Shown: piece by piece, positions 10,401 through 20,484 of the stretch
Numbering within the stretch: position 1 is the stretch's first letter
Layout: every line of letters starts with the position of its first letter
Origin: Skeletonema tropicum
Taxonomy: Eukaryota > Bacillariophyta > Thalassiosirophyceae > Thalassiosirales > Thalassiosiraceae
DNA: 64,000 nt
Assembly: GCA_037178625.1 (NCBI GenBank)
Contig: CM074139.1
Span: forward strand, 2,108,001-2,172,000
Reading direction: 5' to 3'
Position numbers and translations under genes: made by a program
Notes under the pieces: model-generated
What the model saw: the letters and a program-made list of their open reading frames with translations, nothing else
What the model was told of the DNA's origin: nothing
The model's database searches: none

Positions 10401-10733
10401 GGAATCTAGTGAGAGTGTTTTGGTGGCGATGGTGTTGGCTAGTGCAGATAAGATTGGTGTGAGCGATATTGAGGGTAATTGTTGTCGTCGTCGTCGATAA
10501 CGAGCATGCTGAGAAGGTTGCAGTACATCAGCTACAGATGATACTTGATCGTTATTATTTTGATGATGATTGGAGGATGTTTTGATTGTGAGCCGTTTTG
10601 ATAGCCAGAGAAGAGGGAATATTATTGGCGTCTGAAAGGAATCCGTTGGTGGAATGATAAGTACGGTGATGGTCAGTATTAGCAGGCTGGTTAGCAGCAG
10701 TGTTGTCGGTAGTAGAGAGGCCATCATCTTCAT
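7413..10733 (-). CDS. SET-domain protein fused to two chalcone-isomerase-like domains
   Basis: 1106 residues in one exon. Residues 6-28 are strongly hydrophobic and followed by DSFQTP; a hydrophobic signal then Phe is the pattern of diatom plastid presequences, so plastid import is possible. Residues ~143-455 form a SET domain of the Rubisco large-subunit methyltransferase type: FLVPLIDMANHNPNPNAEM (381-399) and RKGEEITISYGD (425-436). Residues ~515-690 and ~905-1100 are two related chalcone-isomerase-like domains, each with INVYAV.MY, TSFVLEM, IAEAIAD, ENLI..G, RFDC..EGVS.SVDG and a closing VSP.L..SC. Between them lies an acidic Ser/Glu/Asp/Val-rich linker (~700-890). Known chalcone-isomerase-like proteins without catalytic residues bind fatty acids. 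Combining lysine methyltransferase and fatty-acid-binding-type folds in one chain is unusual; I see no frameshift suggesting two genes. Confidence 0.85.
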   Translation of the reverse strand: MKMMASLLPTTLLLTSLLILTITVLIIPPTDSFQTPIIFPLLWLSKRLTIKTSSNHHQNNNDQVSSVADVLQPSQHARYRRRRQQLPSISLTPILSALANTIATKTLSLDSKTKQRENNLIHWITQESSDSSSTIRSNIRIDNHPKTQIRGLFAQRDIRSNELIVEVPYHVALLVGDNLNLRQDIDCIYNTNHHASWDEGDVEDVLQGLYFLENFVKGASFQHESTGREYSVSSQSTPDTDYEFQLDCEYYAPYVTSLPPKPIDSDSNSYGNSYDKEEGLTPDFWSDSIIDEIGIPTYTQRILDRKRILQTIAQNNNVDESDLQWATFLIRSRRFTTWNMVPDPMYDIEEGGGGGGPFGAFPTAAAAALFNQKKIEQIQGFLVPLIDMANHNPNPNAEMNISVNKWTRKFDETSSFALRATRPIRKGEEITISYGDGSSTCLELLDKYGFFVEGDEDGADERGLVDLEVAWGTSVEEDEVELDRLVRGGVDSSTVSSSSSSKLKTIVSRLQDEYTFNFPLVLENNEEMKLIGSGIREKLGINVYAVGMYGSPSLLNAVSPSDLRYKARQFVSSSSDVGSGMTSFVLEMLLQAEGKVIAEAIADSVGVRYDGSRLDVEQLENLISDGISGNGGQVKKGTTLRFDCTKEGVSLSVDGLERGAVKAGGLGKAFVDVYLDNDAVSPSLIHSCIENSSINTNAVTESSSESDVEGSASRRTMLSLRIWLKRLKKWTKPVDASVAAVSDVVDGVSAEASDEAPSSVDKTLDTSNQDADTTEEANEAVAIAEVSKDEVANESISDDVSSDDMPSVESTTFQPTVDESTQVVEEEAIDQETAVRPEPEVASIWDKPNVDTKDIAARIRELETEIAEEIKRVKSQVGPTSDLESLAGESALPADAETIPPVVDAKAAAVESKAKSIKEKATGVSFDPKLEEGMFLVGAGVRKKAIINVYAVAMYSSPTAIASLGSLKKGKDAQSTLRDSSRTFNSFTPKTSFVLEMTFKADGKTIAEAIADGVKPRHSGSPAAVTELENLIVEGVKGKGGQATKGTIFRFDCDAEGVSVSVDGNLQGKVTSEGMGSALVDVFMDDKAVSPQLVDSCMETWCGSGL

Positions 10734-10799
10734 CTTAGCTTGGTGATGTTGGTTGTGATGATGGCATCGACATCAGATCGACATCGCATCGGGCATCGG

Positions 10800-11041
10800 C
10801 TAGGCTTTCGGGTATAGGGGGCGGCCTACCCGATTCCAGGGGGATTCCCCCTCCTTTTCCCCCTCCAAGAAACCGTTGGGACGGCTATGTAGTTAGAGGA
10901 TTCTTCCGTAATTTCGGTCTAAATCTAGCCGAAATCGGGCTAAAAAGGACTTTTGCAGCTCAACTTAGACTATTTTGCCTCCTGAGAGCCACCCCGATTT
11001 CAGGGGGCGCCCCCGGAACCCCCTTATACCCGAAAGCCTAG
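10800..11041. mobile_element. 242-bp MITE with terminal inverted repeats and 6-bp target duplication
   Basis: Both ends read CTAGGCTTTCGGGTATA in inverted orientation, followed by a G-rich run. The flanks are CATCGG at 10794-10799 and CATCGG at 11042-11047, a 6-bp direct target duplication. There is no ORF inside. The element starts about 65 bp upstream of the SET gene start, so it may alter that promoter. Confidence 0.8.
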
Positions 11042-11047
11042 CATCGG

Positions 11048-14000
11048 CAAATTTTGAATGAATGACGATGACGTGCAGCCAAGTTCAATCCGGCACTAAC
11101 GAATGTCATAGCCACTGTCGCATCAAGGGAATGGTCGCATCAAAAACCCCCAGCACGCATCATCACACAGCTCAGAAATAAAAAATACAAAGTTAATCAG
11201 ATTAGATATCTACGATACTAAAAGGGACCTGCTTCGGTACAACTGTATGGTCTTTTCTATTGCCGAATGGCTTTCCAGATCACACAGCTCAAGCAGCTCA
11301 ACAATGCAATGGGCCGATATCTTTACTTCTAGTAGTCCAATGAGGGCGAGAAGTGTCGTTTTGGAAAGCTCTTGAGCAGCTCTTTCGATTAGACGTGTAA
11401 TCGACGTCCGTCATTGGACGACTTTTGTTCAATCGACTCGGTTAAAAACGTGGTTAGAAAGTGATCAGCAGGGCCCAGATCCGCCTTGACAGCCATATTT
11501 TCAAAATACAGGTCCAAATAATCAAATTTGACTAGATAACCACCATTCGAAAGCTCTTCTCAAGCTCTATTGATTGGTACCATCTTTAACAACAAAATGT
11601 ATAAACACTGCTCAGCCGAGGGCCTCGCGAAAGAACGTCCGTGAAATCTCAAAAGCGACCACTTTAAGTAATGCTGTAAGATCCAAAGACAATAAACAGA
11701 GCTCGGGCAGGGGCCCTCGCACGCTGCATAAAATGGTTGTCTCTTTATTACATAGTCTGAGGAGAGCAACTCAATTGAGGTAGAGCATCTCTCTCACACA
11801 CACACCCTCTCGCTCTCTCTTCGAATCCTTTCTCCCTCTTTTCAGATCTGAGGGTGAGTTCGTCGTCTTCGCGTGAATTGCGTCAAGTCCTGTGCTATAT
11901 GTAGTCATTTCCAAAGTCGTGTGCTATCTCTCATACTATGTGATGGCTATTTGCACGAAATCAATTTCCACGGTGTTTATCAAACTGTCAAGCAACATTC
12001 AGAAGTGTTTTGCTATGTTTGGCGAAGTCAAAGTCGCATGTTCATAACTCAAACTAGCAAGTCAAGTGCCAACGTCTAGGCGCTGGGCTCTCTTCCCGAC
12101 ATCCAGAGAACAATCGGGAGATAGAATTGGATTCCAACAACAAGGAAGTTGTCGAGTTTGATGCTGACAAGTGTATCTAGAACATCAACATCACGCTGCC
12201 CATTGTGTATCATATGTTTCAAGCACTGTCGCTTCTGCAACATCAGTGTAGCTCCCATGTGCGTGCACATTTATGGTAGCTTATCAATCGGTCTACGATA
12301 AGTTTGATCATTCCTGTTTACTTGAGTGTTCGTTCCATCCTTACACTCATTCGTTTGGACTTGCGTGCACCGTCTCTGCGTGGCAATCTGATAACTTGGA
12401 ATAATTCATTGTATACTCACATGTCCTTCCTGCCGTACTTCCAGCAAGAAGAGTTAGAGTTAGAGTGTCTCACGGCATTTCGCCATCCATTTCAGCACTG
12501 TTCTTGCTTTGACCGCAAAGCGTTTCTCCACCTTTCTTCTTCACTTGTGGATAATAACGCGACATTTCCTTATCATGCAGTCTTTGGATGACCACAAGTA
12601 CAGTACGTATTTGCCGCTAGTAACCATGCGCCGTACTGTATTCACATCCGCTGTGACAAAATAATGCAGCTGGCTTTCATAGAGGAAGCATGGTCCGAGG
12701 TGCAATACCTTTTCTGCCGCTGCCATCGCGGCAGTACCACTGGTGCCACGGTTAGTTTTACCACAGTTCCAAAAGGAAACTGTTTATCATGTTCCTCTCG
12801 GCACGTACGATATGAGCTCTTGTCGAATGATGGCTTGGCCAACTTGCTAAGGGTTCGACTCATGTGCACTTCTATTCCACTTCGGGTGTCAGCGCCGACG
12901 TTCTTGAGCATACCTAAAAGGTCTGAGCGTCATGTAATGAGCTCTTTACAACCTCCAGATAATCCACTCTGCAATTTTAGTCTCCTTTATTGTGCCAACT
13001 TTCAAATATGGCTTCACTTCGTTCAAATATGGCTTCACTTCGCTATTATGCCACCTTAAGTAGGTCGACCTTGCTGGTTCTGCATCTTGCAATACGTCTT
13101 TTCCTTGAGATCAATCGATAGAAACAGACCGAAACCTGCTCTACACTTGCGTTCAAAGTGGTATCTATCCTTGCATAGAAGGTGCTCGCGTATCAAGCAT
13201 TTATCTTCCTTGCGCTTGCGCATATGTCTTTCATCGTCATATTGTTCTCTTGTCAATCCAATGGACATTCTTCTCTTATCAGCTGTGTGAAATTGTGCGT
13301 GGAGCTACTTGCTCACGTATGCTTGTCGGCGAGGCAATTCTTGTTGCTCTGTTGTGCATAAAAAGTTTCCATGGTTGATAAACAGTCCGTCGATCGAACT
13401 GTATGTGATGATTTACCTCAACATCACTGCCCCGTAAGTCATTACAATTGTGAGATGACTTGTTAGATCCCGAGTCCAAAATAACACATGGCAGTGTAAG
13501 TGTGCCAGCAACGGCAAATGCTGACAGCATTCGTTAAACAGATGAGATTGTGCTTCTTTTAGTTGCTACCCCGAACCCTGCCTGAGAGTCATGGTAGTAC
13601 CCGCGAGTTAGAATCTGCAAAGAGTTCAACAATCATTGCAATTACAACACACCTGCGTGTGCAAAAGATAAAGACATTATGTACAAAGAAGACATTATGT
13701 ACAGGGCATGAGATTCGTGCGTATGTTGGCATCAGACTACTGCTGCCGTTTCGTCAATTTCAGAGTTCAGAGCTTCTCTGAATGCATTTGGCGTACTATT
13801 CAGCGTTATTCTAGACGGTTCGAGTACAGGTCTCGTGATCGGCTTCTCCCTGTCTATCATTCTGATACTCTCCACAAGAGCAACGTCGTTCACGCATGTC
13901 TGGAGCTAAACTTTAATCGTCAAATTGGAGACATATGACATTTCGAATACATAGCACCCTATCGACGCCATGCAGAATATTCGTATTGAGCGTTGTCAAC

Positions 14001-14811
14001 AGCGGACGACACCAAGCGTTACTTCATAGGACTGAAATACATTTCCAGTCGGGAATAAGTTCATCCAGTCGAATTTCACAAAATACATCGAGCACACCAT
14101 CATTTGATGTCACTCCTCCGCGCGGCTACTACCTTTGTAACCGCTGACACTTTCATCTGGAGTCCTGCTCAAAGATTGGGCGCTCTTAACTATCTGGTCG
14201 CTGCCAGAGCTATGCACTTTCAGATGGAGAGCTATCGTGCCATGTCGTGTAGATGTCAAAGAGTCGCCAAGAGCCATTGACCTCTCTTCAATTAGCATTA
14301 CTGTAAACAAGAGAGAATGGGGAAGCGTTGACGTATCCACAAAGATGAGGACATCTAATTTCTTCCCCCGTGAACTTGGTGCTGCCATGTTTAGAGAAAC
14401 AAGGAAACAAGTTTAACGCCATCCGTCAACGCGATGAAAACTCCATAAAAAGTTATTGCTGGTCCGCCTGCAGACAAAAGCATTATGAATTATTACCGTC
14501 AAGGTTAATGGGACATCTTCCCAAAGGTCTTCGATTACCTAGTCACCTGACTGACGCGTCTGCGTTGCCACTGTCACATTACTGTTGCTAGTCCATCTGC
14601 GCAAAAACGGTTTTATTGCTACTGCTAGTCATCTAGCTCTATCAAGGTTAATGAGTTACGCCCAAAGGTCTTCGATTACCTTCTCCACTGACGCCGCGGC
14701 ATCACTGCATACATTCAAGGTTGATGGCTACATAAACAAACGGGCACATAAGGCCATGTTCAAACTTTCTACAGACGACTCTGCGGCCGTCGTCAATAAT
14801 CACGTGTGCGC
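11048..14811. other. Gene-poor region, no supported gene
   Basis: About 3.8 kb with only short frames. Small repeats are visible: a tandem TCAAATATGGCTTCACTTCG pair near 13005-13042, and two copies of a CAAGGTTAATG...CCCAAAGGTCTTCGATTACC block near 14502 and 14642. Old decayed elements are likely, but I cannot name them. Confidence 0.5.
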
Positions 14812-15480
14812 TCATTGCCGCTGCAAGAGCGGGAGCGCCAGCTTAACTTCGCATAACATTACTTTACATTCTTGCTCTATGGACAGTGTATAAGCTGTGC
14901 CATTGAAGGTCTCAACGAAACACTTGACATCCTTCTGGGTGAGGGATGACTTATCCTCGGCAAGCTCACGATCCGTCCGAATAGGAGGAAGTGAACCTGC
15001 ACTCGCAGCGGGTGTCGATGCGTGACCCCCTTGAACGGCTGCTGTCAACGTCGCTCCTCATGCGTTGTTGGCTACTGCTGGTAACGTCGCGTTTCATGCG
15101 TGGGCTGCTGCTGTGTTCGTCGCTCCTGATGCGTGTTGCCCCCCACCCTGGGCTGCAGCTTACGTCGCTCCAAATGCGTTGACATCGAATGTCTGCCCAT
15201 TACTGCCTCCAAGGAGAACAGTGTTCAGTAGACTGAGCAATTGCGTTGCTCCAACATTGTTGTTGATGGTGTTTGTGGTGTTCGTATTGGTGCTGGAGGG
15301 ATTGTCGTACCTCGACCACCAGCACCACGAGCATTGCCACGTCCGCGTCCCCCACGGCCACCACCTCTTCCACTTCTTCCGCCTGCACGTAACGTCGCTC
15401 CTCATGCGTTGGTGCTCATTATGCTGCCCTCCAGAGAGAACAGCGTTCAGTGGATTAAGCAATTGAATCGCTCCTTTTTA
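14812..15480 (-). pseudogene. Decayed coding relic with RGG-rich stretch and NAxGAT repeats
   Basis: On the minus strand near 15390-15290 one frame reads GGRSGRGGGRGGRGRGNARG, an RGG-box-type sequence. A neighbouring frame continues with repeats of the form NAFGAT, HASGATNTAAAHA, then a stop, then NATLPAVANNA, another stop, and GATLTAAVQGGHASTPAAS. It ends in ordinary-looking protein (PPIRTDRELAEDKSSLTQKD...) up to a stop at 14812. The same frame resuming after stops, plus a shift between the RGG part and the rest, marks a broken gene. RGG boxes bind RNA; a retroelement capsid-type protein or a host RNA-binding protein are both possible origins. Confidence 0.5.
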
Positions 15481-16199
15481 CACTGGGCGTGGTCCAGTCC
15501 TTTTTATGCTGGGCGTGGTCCAGTTGAAATAGCTGCCAATCATACTTCATCTTCTTCCTCTCGATCACAAGGAGACATTGCCCGCCGTGGGCTTATTCAT
15601 ATGCTTCGTAGTAGCTGTTAATAAAGCTATTGGGGTCTTATAAACCAATCAAAGTAGCACACACCGCAGGTCCATTACGAGGCTCCATACGATGGTGTTC
15701 ATCATGGTGATAAAACAAATTATAGTTAGGGCATCGGCCCGATTACTAATTCCTCCATAGCTCTACGCATCACCTCAAGTAGTGGAGTAACCCTTCCCAG
15801 CTAGCGAGGCGTCCCACTTTAAATGAGGGAGGACGGAGCGGACGCCGGACCTCATGTCCACAATGGGGGGAATATGCATCAAAAGATGCCCCTCTCATTT
15901 TTGAGACATCAGACGAATAGTGTAATCAGCAAGTTCGTCACAGTTGATGTTCACCTCTATTCTATCTCCTGTAGACTTGATGTAAGTGTTAGGCAGGGAG
16001 AAGATCACCTGGGAAACTTCATCCGCATCGCATGAAGCTAATGACAGTGCTTAAATAATTTTCTTCTGTACATAACTACACCAGAAACAGTTTTCTTCGT
16101 TCACGAAACCACTCTCATCACAGCATATTGCCCGCACTTCAAGCGCCCCTACCCTTACTAACCCTTACACATACAACCAATCAATCGCAAACTTAAATT
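15481..16199. other. 3' flank of the chimeric gene
   Basis: 15470-15530 holds a short tandem repeat (TGGGCGTGGTCCAGT twice). From about 15835 to 16199 the sequence is an inverted, internally shortened copy of 4845-5690, including what lies 5' of the BMT5-like gene. No ORF is supported. Confidence 0.6.
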
Positions 16200-17203
16200 C
16201 TACTTGAGCATCATCTTCCTCACACTCTTACCCAACTTCTTCATACCCATCCTCGCCCTACCCTTCGTAGTAGTATCTTCGTCGGATTTGATTCCAAACA
16301 AACCCATTGATACCCTCCTGTTCGCAGTTGGTAGAGGTGCAACAGTATCTTCCCCTTCCTCATTTTCGTCAGAATCTGAGTCCGAGTCCGAATCGAGTAA
16401 AAGCAAAGCCTCGAGGTGTGCGCCACTAATCATACTTTGTCCCATGAGAGCTTGATCAACCGTAGTATCCGAAAGGCCTGGCTCATCCATATCTACCTCA
16501 AAAACATCATCCTCCCCAAAAGATACTCCCTTCTTATTCACATCCATTACCTTCTTTTCTTCCTTTGGTTTTGATGCTGGTTCCACTGCCTGTTGGGCAG
16601 GAGCAGAGGGAGAATTTCCCTTGATCACATTGGCCAACGCTACAGCCTGTTGATGCTTGTACTCCTCCACGGCAGGTGACTCCAAAGTTTCAAAGAAGGA
16701 GGGGATCATTCCACGGCTTCCCTTTGTTAACGCAGCTCTCAACGTGTACATCATGGACGATGCACTAGCGGGATTACAACAAACAATAATATTCCCACAG
16801 TTGGCAAGACGTTGCAACGAATCGATATCGGCTTGATGAGGATGGGCCGACAGCGGATCGATGAAGAAGATCATACCGCCCAAATCTTCCATACACATCA
16901 AGGCTGCGATCTGGGCATCTCCACCGAGAGGACCAGATGTGCACGTCAATCCATAATGAATGGATGGATCATCCTCTCCCCACATGCTCTTACACATCTT
17001 CATGGTCGTCTGCGTGCCAGTAACACGGAACTTCTTGAGGATCTCCGAATAAGTCTCGATGAATTGCTTCATGGCCGGCTTCATGTTATTATGCGCCACA
17101 AGTACCAACTGACGCATCTCCGTTGGGGCGAATTTGGAGTGGAAGGGTGCGGTGACCTCATCGGTTTCGGAGCCAACTGCTTGGGCGAGGGAGAGGCGTT
17201 CGC
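15835..17203 (-). repeat. Inverted duplicate of the MGS gene and its 3' flank (source 3841-5690)
   Basis: Read on the minus strand, 17203-16200 matches 3841-4844 with about 13 differences counted by eye. Homology continues through the 3' flank to about 15835, with roughly 390 bp of the source (about 5145-5535) absent. It ends within sequence just 5' of the BMT5-like gene start. Confidence 0.88.
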
Positions 17204-18417
17204 CATGCTGCCAAACAGATCCTCTAATACCGTGATTAAAGCATTGGATGAGAGGTTTCTCCGGCTTTGCCCAGCCTGGCGAAGCAAGACCTTCTTCTGT
17301 CCATGTCTTGAAGAACCCATTGAAGGAAGTGTAGCCGAAATAATTGTACATAACCGTGGTAACACTGCTCTGCCTGAAGAGTGGATTCGCATTGGCCAAA
17401 GTTTCGTCCACATTCACACCCCAGTTAGCCATAGCATGAAGCTTGACATGCTGGGCTGCAATAGTGTTAAACCATAGAAGAATCAATGTTTCCTTTGCAT
17501 TGAGAGAGAGATCATCAAGCTTTGCTTTCTTAAATCTCTTTGTATCCAAATCAATATCGACAGCAAACAAGTCTGCTACTTGATACTTGCAATCATTGTC
17601 AACGTAGGGAAAGTTAACAAAGAAGAAACCAGCAATGTTGCCGAGCTTGCTGCCTTCCTCTGTGCGAGCGCAGTAGTGAATGGCCTGGGTCTGCTCAAGC
17701 AGTAGCGTAGCACACACTTCTTCGTAGTCACAATCCATTGGTTTGATCAGGTCATGCTTCAAGAGGAATTGACGAATACGAAGAACAATCGTGCGGTACT
17801 TCCATAGAAAGTAGGAGAATGGACCGATGAAAGTAAATCCCCAGAGAAAGTCAGTGAAGGAGATATAGCTGCACATATGAAAGAGGACATGAGCACACTT
17901 GTATGGAAATTGCAATCAAAGAAGCAAATCAATTCATATCCATATCCAGAGATACTCACATATGATCCATGTCCAACTCCTCCGCTTCTTCAACCATATT
18001 CAAATCTCCGAGCAAAGGACCAGTCATCTGCCGAAATCCTTTCTGGGACACCCTCAAACTATTCGATCTCTTGGCTATCTCACGAATGACTTGGTTCTCC
18101 TTCCTCGTAACCGCCATGTCCTTCACATCATTCAACAATTCGCAACCATCAAAATTTGCATGATACTTGCTATTATGCAGGATCGATTTCTTGTTTTCTT
18201 CCAAAGACTTAACGGGAGGCATCATGCGATTACTTGGACAATGTTTGTGTCCACGATTTATGCGATGCCCTGAAAAGTCGGCATTCCACTTCTTGAAGAC
18301 CCAGAAGACGTAGAGGAGATATGCCGTAGAGAGGGCAAGTAGGCCAACCAATGTTGGCATTGTGACTTGGTAGAGTCCACAGGATAAGATAGCAGTGATG
18401 ATAGTTCTTGCGATCAT
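16200..18417 (-). CDS. Chimeric gene: membrane-anchored unknown protein fused in frame to methylglyoxal synthase
   Basis: Two exons, 18417-17960 and 17868-16200, joined across a 91-bp GT-AG intron (17869-17959), give 708 residues. Residues 1-374 equal the front of the gene at 20485-22096: a membrane segment near residues 18-41, a second hydrophobic stretch just after the intron, and the same unknown domain. Residues 375-708 equal residues 28-361 of the methylglyoxal synthase at 3759, retaining SGPLGGDAQ and DPLSAHPHQAD. The switch is at 17204-17206, where both parents share only ATG. It lost the partner's last 132 residues and the MGS leader. Near the active-site start AHNHMK reads AHNNMK; the Lys is kept. 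The frame is open throughout, so a membrane-tethered enzyme could be made. Expression is unknown. Confidence 0.78.
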
Positions 18418-19069
18418 GATGAAACTGGTTTATGGGGATGTGTGCCGCCTCCAGCAGCTCAGTTCATTGGGTGATCCATTCTTTGACGTGGCGTTTGTCT
18501 CACTTCATGGCAGGCCAAACTGAACTCTTTGACTTTTTCACGGCCTGAAATTTTAAAGTACGTCAGGGCCCATCTCATAAAGATAAAGTTAAAGTAGGAG
18601 TAGTCACTAAAATAGTCTATTTATCTATCTTCTCATAGGGAAAGCCAAAATTTACTTGCACTTCTCGCATAAGGATTGAGACCCGCACGCGAGTCATGTC
18701 TATGCCAGGCCACCATCGAGTGTAGTGAGGTCAACGATAAGTAGGCCAATAACTACTTCCTGTCTATAAATTATTCTTTCAGTGGATATTGATTTCAATC
18801 TCTTGATTGATGGAGGTCGTAAACTTCTGACACTTCTTGTGTACGGCTTCAAAAATGCAATACTTCTCATAGGGGAAGTGAAAGTGTGACCTCTTGACAT
18901 GACTGACACCATTAACTTTACATAGGGATTCGACACCCGCACGGGAGTCAATTGTCAGGTCACTCACGAAAAGAATTCTTCTTGTGTATTGCGTACTTCC
19001 AACTTCTTCTTACACGCCCAACAAAAGTCCGGTGCTCCAACATACTTCCTTGAACCTTTTCAGGTTAAC
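17204..19069. repeat. Segmental duplication, copy A (pair with 20883-22748)
   Basis: About 1.87 kb matches 20883-22748 at a constant offset of 3679 bp. I counted only about six differences by eye, for example CACTTCATGG versus CACTTCTTGG. It covers the 5' flank, exon 1, the intron and part of exon 2 of the unknown gene. It ends just after GGTTAACC. Confidence 0.92.
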
Positions 19070-20484
19070 CTAGGATGCCCGACGGTAGATTTCATTGCCA
19101 GCTTCCAGGGATCGGAAAATTTCGGGCAGAAGTATGTAAATGCTATCAACTTCCGCTATCCTAATGTCCCAGCTACAAGAACCTTCCTCCACGATCTCGC
19201 CGTAAGATCATGACAGTTGGCACGGGTGATATTGATATCCAACGCTGCGCTGAAGACAGAAGCATCGATCAGCCTCATCATCATCACTCATCATGGTGCA
19301 TGTACCGTCCAATATAAGTGACCCACACACTACCATTGGCTCCCCCCTCCCTTCGGTCGGCGAGCAGTGGATGAATATTATATACAATCAACCAATCCCC
19401 AATACCAACATTCTAATCCCAACCGCAGCATCTACTCCCAACCTCATCATCGTCCTCCTCCAACCACAAGCAGAACCAGAACCTACAAGCAGTACTAACA
19501 CGTCGGCAATGATGATGATGCGGTTGGGAGTAGCAGCATAACAACCAACCATCATTGCCGAGCGCAGCCAAAGCAAGTCAATGATGAGGTGAGGATGAGC
19601 AGTAGCGAGGCAAAGCATCCTACTAAAGCGAGTGAAGTGAGCCGAAGGCGAGGGAGTTGGCGATTATGATGAATACAACATTGACAATATTGACGGCAGT
19701 GGTGGAATTATTGTTGTGCGTGGACGTGGAAAGCGATAACCGATGACCTGCGCGCATTGGCAGGGGGTACGTCGATTTTACGCACTGAGCGAATATTCGT
19801 CAATATTCTTCTTCTGGCTCGCCTATCTTGGTAGCGCTGTTTTGTCGACTAGCTCTTCTCTCTAGAGAGCTGTTGCAATCTCACTGTCCAGAAGATAACA
19901 CTTTCTGAGAGATATGCAAGATCTTTTCCCTGCCTTAACTTACATTTACATCAAGCTAAAGGAGAATTCGTGACCATTTATGTTTCTGTACTGTTTGTTG
20001 GAAGGTGAATACATCCCTCAGAGTAAGTAGTCACACTGATGAAAAGACAAGAACTACGTAAGGGCAACAGACATTAGCCTGTAGTACTAGGACATCCATA
20101 CTACTGCGAAACCTCATTCACCATAAGTAAGTAGCAGCACGCATCGCATCGTTTCATTGGATGAACGAAGAACACGATCAATCTCCTCACTAAGCAAACT
20201 CTAATTGGCGGATTGTAAGTGACTTTCACTTTTGTCTCACACATGCATGTTACGTATTTATTCATCTATACAAATATCTTTTCTGGGAGCGCCTGCTGCT
20301 TAGCTGTGGATGTGGAATCTGATACCTCGCACAAAACAGATCTGCATCTTATTTATTTATTTATTTGTCTACCACTGCATTAGGCTGCCCCCCCCTATGA
20401 CCTTTCCTGGACAAGAACTCTAGAAGTTGTTCGGTATTTCCGAACTGAAACATCCACACACAAAACAAAGAAAGCTGCTCACAA
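18418..20484. other. Intergenic between the chimeric gene and its parent
   Basis: 18418-19069 is the duplicated upstream region. It carries two blocks related to GGGATTGAGACCCGCACG (near 18670 and 18925), also seen near 30534. 19290-19745 is rich in short Asn/Thr/Pro-like coding shadows, but the frames break. 19855-19990 repeats the 5055-5150 motif. 20345-20366 is a TTTA tract. No gene is supported. Confidence 0.5.

Noticed and set aside
16812..17477. 221-codon plus-strand frame opposite the chimeric gene
   Set aside because: Antisense shadow of the coding exon; the same frame reappears opposite the parent and the MGS gene.
19290..19745. Possible coding end EGVGDYDEYN...VVRGRGKR
   Set aside because: Upstream frame is interrupted and no start or homolog can be seen.
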